Shown here in pieces: positions 61,327 through 64,000 of a DNA stretch of 64,000 bases. A program made the position numbers and the translations under genes. Origin of the DNA: Spirosoma fluviale (GTDB lineage: Bacteria; Bacteroidota; Bacteroidia; Cytophagales; Spirosomataceae); the NCBI GenBank assembly GCA_945906795.1, contig CAMDRO010000005.1:1-64000 (forward strand), written 5' to 3'. Under the pieces are notes generated by a model, which searched no databases, was not told the DNA's origin, and worked only from the letters and a program-made list of their open reading frames with translations. Within the stretch, counting starts at the first letter, position 1, and every line of letters begins with the position of its first letter.

Positions 61327-62508
61327 TCATTTGATTTGATCCACTGTGATGCCAAAAACTTTTAAACTGATTTGATCTAAATCCGCCTTAGGCCCCATAA
61401 AATGAATCGTTCTATGATGATGTGTTAACGTTTTTCCAGGATCTAATGCCGCCGCCGGAGAGGAACTCTCAATCTCATAAAATTTACCCAATTGGTTTCC
61501 ATTATTGACCCCATCATTGTATGCATTAACTGCGTCTCCGCCTAAAGGGTCCTTTTGAAGCTCCCACTTGCCGTTTACATAGTGAGAATTACCCCCAGGC
61601 AAATCAAATTGAGCCACGGTCAACACCTGTTTTTTCGCATCATAACTTCCAATAAAAGGCAAAGCCCTAGACGGAGAAATGCCAATTTTACTTCGATATT
61701 TTGCATCAGCCTTAAAAAATATGACTCCATTTTCATGTCTTAATCGTACAGCTGGAACCTTCCCAAAATAATCATCCGTATACACAGGCCCTTGTCCATC
61801 CTGTTTAAAAGGCGCCACCACCATTGTTTTTTCTGAAGCATTCAACATACTTAAAATCCAAATGGATAACATCCCATTCGTTTTATTCCAGGAAATTTTT
61901 CCAGTATTAGTGATGGAATTAGCCGTTTCAAACCCCACCATCTTAACCTCATTTGACAGGTTGATTCCGAGCAATTGGTTAATATTCTCTTTGGCTAATA
62001 ATCGAATATCTCGATCCACACGCAGGTTCAAAGTGGTCCCCATATAATTTTCAAACTGCATGTCCTTTGTAAATTTCGCCTCCGATTTAGTAGCAGATAT
62101 TAATTGGAATGGCTCTGAATCTATTTCGGCTGGGACTTGCCAATTTTCAAACGTAAAATCTTGGCCTTTCTTAAAATAAACAGAATATTGGCCCCCCTCC
62201 GGCCCCAACCAAAACCGCTCTTCACCCCCAAATGCCGTCATGTGTTTGAACGTCTTTCGCGTAGCCAATAAATCATAATTAAGCCAACCAAAAGAAGTCC
62301 CATGATCGCCTTCGGCCGTACTGGTCATCACGCGACCCTGTAAATTAGGGGAAATGATGATTTTAGAATCACCGCTAGAATCCTCTAATATTAGAATTCC
62401 CGGCTCACTTTTTTGAAGAAATTCAAAATCAAAACCAAAAGTGCCTTTCGTTGAAGGAGTGTTTGTACAAGAAAAAGCCATAAATAAAAAACAGATTATA
62501 TATTTCAT
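61327..62508 (-). CDS. DUF6786-like lipoprotein (galactose-mutarotase-like fold)
   Basis: The 393-residue lipoprotein (lipobox Ala-Phe-Ser-Cys, Cys14) is mostly beta strands with family-like phrases ISPNLQGRVMTSTAEGD, FGWLNYDLL, FGGEERFWLGPEGGQYS and LPGGNSHYVNGKWELQ. The order recalls aldose-1-epimerase-type sugar-binding sandwiches now listed as DUF6786, recognised from memory. It ends in ALDPGKTLTHHHRTIHFMG. It may bind or remodel sugars in the periplasm. It is convergent with pxpA. Confidence 0.75.
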   Translation of the reverse strand: MKYIICFLFMAFSCTNTPSTKGTFGFDFEFLQKSEPGILILEDSSGDSKIIISPNLQGRVMTSTAEGDHGTSFGWLNYDLLATRKTFKHMTAFGGEERFWLGPEGGQYSVYFKKGQDFTFENWQVPAEIDSEPFQLISATKSEAKFTKDMQFENYMGTTLNLRVDRDIRLLAKENINQLLGINLSNEVKMVGFETANSITNTGKISWNKTNGMLSIWILSMLNASEKTMVVAPFKQDGQGPVYTDDYFGKVPAVRLRHENGVIFFKADAKYRSKIGISPSRALPFIGSYDAKKQVLTVAQFDLPGGNSHYVNGKWELQKDPLGGDAVNAYNDGVNNGNQLGKFYEIESSSPAAALDPGKTLTHHHRTIHFMGPKADLDQISLKVFGITVDQIK

Positions 62509-62613
62509 GAGAATAATTTCAACTTAAAATTTCGCGATTTTATCTAATATTACGCTATATTTTTTGAGATAAATTGTAAATTACATCCTTACAAACCCTG
62601 TTGACATAAAAAA

Positions 62614-63114
62614 ATGATAAAAAAAATCACCCTTGGCCTTATTGGCCTCTTGATTGTAATCCAATTTATCCCCCAAGAGAAAAATCTCTCGGATGATCAG
62701 TTATTTGATATTTCTAAGAAATACGAAATCCCAGCCGACGTCCAAGTAATCATGAAAAATGCGTGTAATGATTGCCACACCAATAAATCAACCTACCCTT
62801 GGTATAGCAATATTGAACCTGTAGGATTTTGGTTAAATCACCATATCAATGACGGCAAAAAACATTTGAATTTCTCTACTTTTTTACAAAAACCGATCGC
62901 GGTTCAAAATCATAAGTTAGAAGAAGTAGCTGAGCAAGTAGAAAAGAAAGAAATGCCAATGCATTCTTATACGTATTTAGGATTGCATGGTGATGCAAAC
63001 TTGACAGACCAACAAAGAGAAGTTTTGATTAAATGGGCCAAGTCACAAATGGCGATGTTGAGGGCGACTTATCCAGCGGATAGCTTAAAAATGAAGCCCC
63101 GTCCTAAATCTTAA
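62614..63114 (+). CDS. Heme-binding domain protein (Haem_bd type, c-type heme)
   Basis: The 166-residue protein begins with a membrane anchor or signal (1-20) and carries one c-type heme motif, CNDCH at 51-55, in the frame KNACNDCHTNKSTYPWYSNIEPVGFW characteristic of Bacteroidota Haem_bd proteins. The conserved HHINDGKKHLNFSTF and MPMHSYTYLGLH segments give candidate axial His or Met ligands. It is periplasmic and may act in electron transfer. A hairpin sits just after the stop, convergent with the PepSY gene. Confidence 0.88.
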   Translation: MIKKITLGLIGLLIVIQFIPQEKNLSDDQLFDISKKYEIPADVQVIMKNACNDCHTNKSTYPWYSNIEPVGFWLNHHINDGKKHLNFSTFLQKPIAVQNHKLEEVAEQVEKKEMPMHSYTYLGLHGDANLTDQQREVLIKWAKSQMAMLRATYPADSLKMKPRPKS

Positions 63115-63122
63115 ACCGTATG

Positions 63123-63160
63123 TATTGGCTTTGGTTTTTTTACCATTACCAAAGCCAATA
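63123..63160. repeat. Inverted repeat spanning the end of the convergent PepSY gene
   Basis: Perfect 13-base arms TATTGGCTTTGGT (63123-63135) and ACCAAAGCCAATA (63148-63160) flank a 12-base T-rich loop. The right arm encodes the last residues (Tyr-Trp-Leu-Trp) and stop region of the PepSY-type gene; the left arm lies after the heme-protein stop. No T-run follows either side, so it is not a standard terminator, but a strong hairpin between converging genes may still halt transcription or protect both mRNA ends. Confidence 0.7.
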
Positions 63161-63763
63161 AATAATGCCAACGGCAATGATTCCAATCACCGCAATAATC
63201 AATCCATTGTTGCGCCGTTTCTTTAAAAATAGAAGCAGGATTAAACCTGTTATCGATATTACGGTCATAAAAATGGCGGAGAAATCGATAATCCACGACC
63301 AACCTTTACCCGTGTCCCGGCCTTTGTGTAGGTCATTCATAACCGCCACCATTCCCATGTTCGTTTCCGTTAAATGATAGGCCCCATCTTCCCGACTAAT
63401 AAAAATATCGGAGGTATAGCCTGGCCCCTGAAACGAAATAGAACATTCCCGGTCATCAATTCGAAAGTCATTCAATAAGCCTTTTACGCCATGAGTAGCC
63501 CTAAAATATTCGACAATAGTCAATTTAGGGATCTTTGCCGTATCGGATTGATTCACCCAAGCCGGATTTAATTTGGCATCCAATTCCTTCACCGAAGTCT
63601 TCTCCGGAAACCAATCGACATGATTCAATGTCAATCCCGTGACCGCAAAAAACAGGACAATGATAAAGCTAAACATAGACAAGTAAATATGAAGCCAACG
63701 AGTCCATGTAGCGACTGGCGTTTTCCAAGTGGTCTTAGCATTTGGGGCCGTAGTTTTTCCCAT
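63146..63763 (-). CDS. PepSY-associated transmembrane protein
   Basis: The 205-residue inner-membrane protein has a PepSY-type N-terminal helix (WTRWLHIYLSMFSFIIVLFFAVTGLTLNH), a periplasmic domain (about 53-145, with a KGLLNDFRIDDRECSISFQGPGY segment) and two closing helices (about 152-175 and 186-204). Relatives belong to iron-uptake or reductase operons, in which they are thought to pass electrons or assist metal release. It is directly adjacent to, and follows, the DUF2271-like gene (start codon one base from that stop). Confidence 0.85.
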   Translation of the reverse strand: MGKTTAPNAKTTWKTPVATWTRWLHIYLSMFSFIIVLFFAVTGLTLNHVDWFPEKTSVKELDAKLNPAWVNQSDTAKIPKLTIVEYFRATHGVKGLLNDFRIDDRECSISFQGPGYTSDIFISREDGAYHLTETNMGMVAVMNDLHKGRDTGKGWSWIIDFSAIFMTVISITGLILLLFLKKRRNNGLIIAVIGIIAVGIIYWLW

Positions 63764-64000
63764 TTATTTATTTCTATAAGCTAATGATGCGGAAGTTATT
63801 TCCTCATTACCAGGAAGTACTTGGTCCTTCGGTTTTCCGTCAAAATTCATCTCCTGCTTGATCAATTGGTACGTCCCATGTTCCCGAGCCGCTTCCACAA
63901 AAACCGTATATTTCCCCTGATTAACTAATTGGCCCGCATCATTCTTTCCATCCCAAACCAAAGAGTAATTCCCGGCTGATCGAGTTGCGCCAGTAATAGA
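63764..64000 (-). CDS. DUF2271-like periplasmic protein, C-terminal fragment (cut by window end)
   Basis: The frame stays open to the window end, so the gene starts beyond it; 78 codons are visible. ITGATRSAGNYSLVWDGKNDAG and VFVEAAREHGTYQLIK match the C-terminal half of DUF2271 proteins, which occur next to PepSY-type membrane genes in predicted iron-related operons. A TTG near 63961 is an internal Leu codon, not the start. It precedes the PepSY gene in the same unit. Confidence 0.8.
   Translation of the reverse strand, partial: SITGATRSAGNYSLVWDGKNDAGQLVNQGKYTVFVEAAREHGTYQLIKQEMNFDGKPKDQVLPGNEEITSASLAYRNK

Overview
This window looks like a chromosomal segment of a Bacteroidota bacterium, most likely order Cytophagales (Spirosomaceae-like; genus not determinable by eye). 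The evidence is an AT-rich composition, few Shine-Dalgarno sites, a TAnnTTTG-type promoter element, a PorP/SprF protein plus a secreted esterase with a type IX secretion C-terminal domain, TonB-dependent receptors, the bacillithiol enzyme BshC, and many lipoproteins and secreted hydrolases. About 52 protein genes fill nearly all of the sequence. I saw no rRNA, tRNA, CRISPR array, insertion sequence, phage gene or replication origin. No gap between accepted genes exceeds 300 bases; if the doubtful small gene at 46128-46505 is rejected, 46007-46646 becomes the one exception.

Layout. 1-943: tail of an unknown membrane protein, then ispE. 940-6801 (minus): heavy-metal efflux unit (small membrane protein, RND pump fused to a TolC-type channel, adaptor). 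6918-7993: DedA protein and an isolated nuoA. 7994-9028: PorP/SprF. 9136-13414: operon bshC-selU-cysE-cysM linking cysteine synthesis, bacillithiol and tRNA selenation. 13400-14237: lipoprotein and a small XRE regulator. 14473-18794: two secreted amidohydrolase-family proteins. 18827-24893: six-gene glycan cluster headed by an unusual CofD/YvcK-glycosyltransferase fusion. 25035-27189: T9SS-exported SGNH esterase and a GNAT acetyltransferase. 27354-34501: beta-propeller/phosphoesterase fusion and two TonB-dependent receptors, with a duplicated 90-bp hairpin repeat. 34544-37973: sialidase-like, symporter and aldolase operon. 38195-46006: heme-containing dehydrogenase-like lipoprotein, then a sugar-catabolic set (GH140-like hydrolase, PhyH oxygenase, TIM-barrel isomerase, Gfo/Idh/MocA dehydrogenase). 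46647-52731: TetR regulator with a TolC-adaptor-RND tripartite pump. 52774-54318: lactonase-RidA fusion. 54327-58920: operon of a formylglycine-generating-enzyme-like protein, CE15-like esterase, fatty acid hydroxylase and class V PLP enzyme. 59034-61319: pxpBCA (5-oxoprolinase). 61327-64000: DUF6786-like lipoprotein, heme-binding protein, PepSY membrane protein and a cut-off DUF2271-like protein.

Themes. The organism appears to be a heterotroph scavenging plant or algal glycans and organic phosphorus with surface and periplasmic hydrolases, and it carries two different RND export systems. The window is rich in gene fusions: RND-TolC, CofD-GT, propeller-phosphatase, lactonase-RidA and a tandem amidohydrolase. 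The best candidate for an undescribed system is the 18827-24893 cluster, where a CofD/YvcK-like transferase is joined to a glycosyltransferase-like domain with an altered DxD site and packed with a nucleotidyltransferase, HAD phosphatase, sugar epimerase, intact GT2 and polytopic membrane protein.
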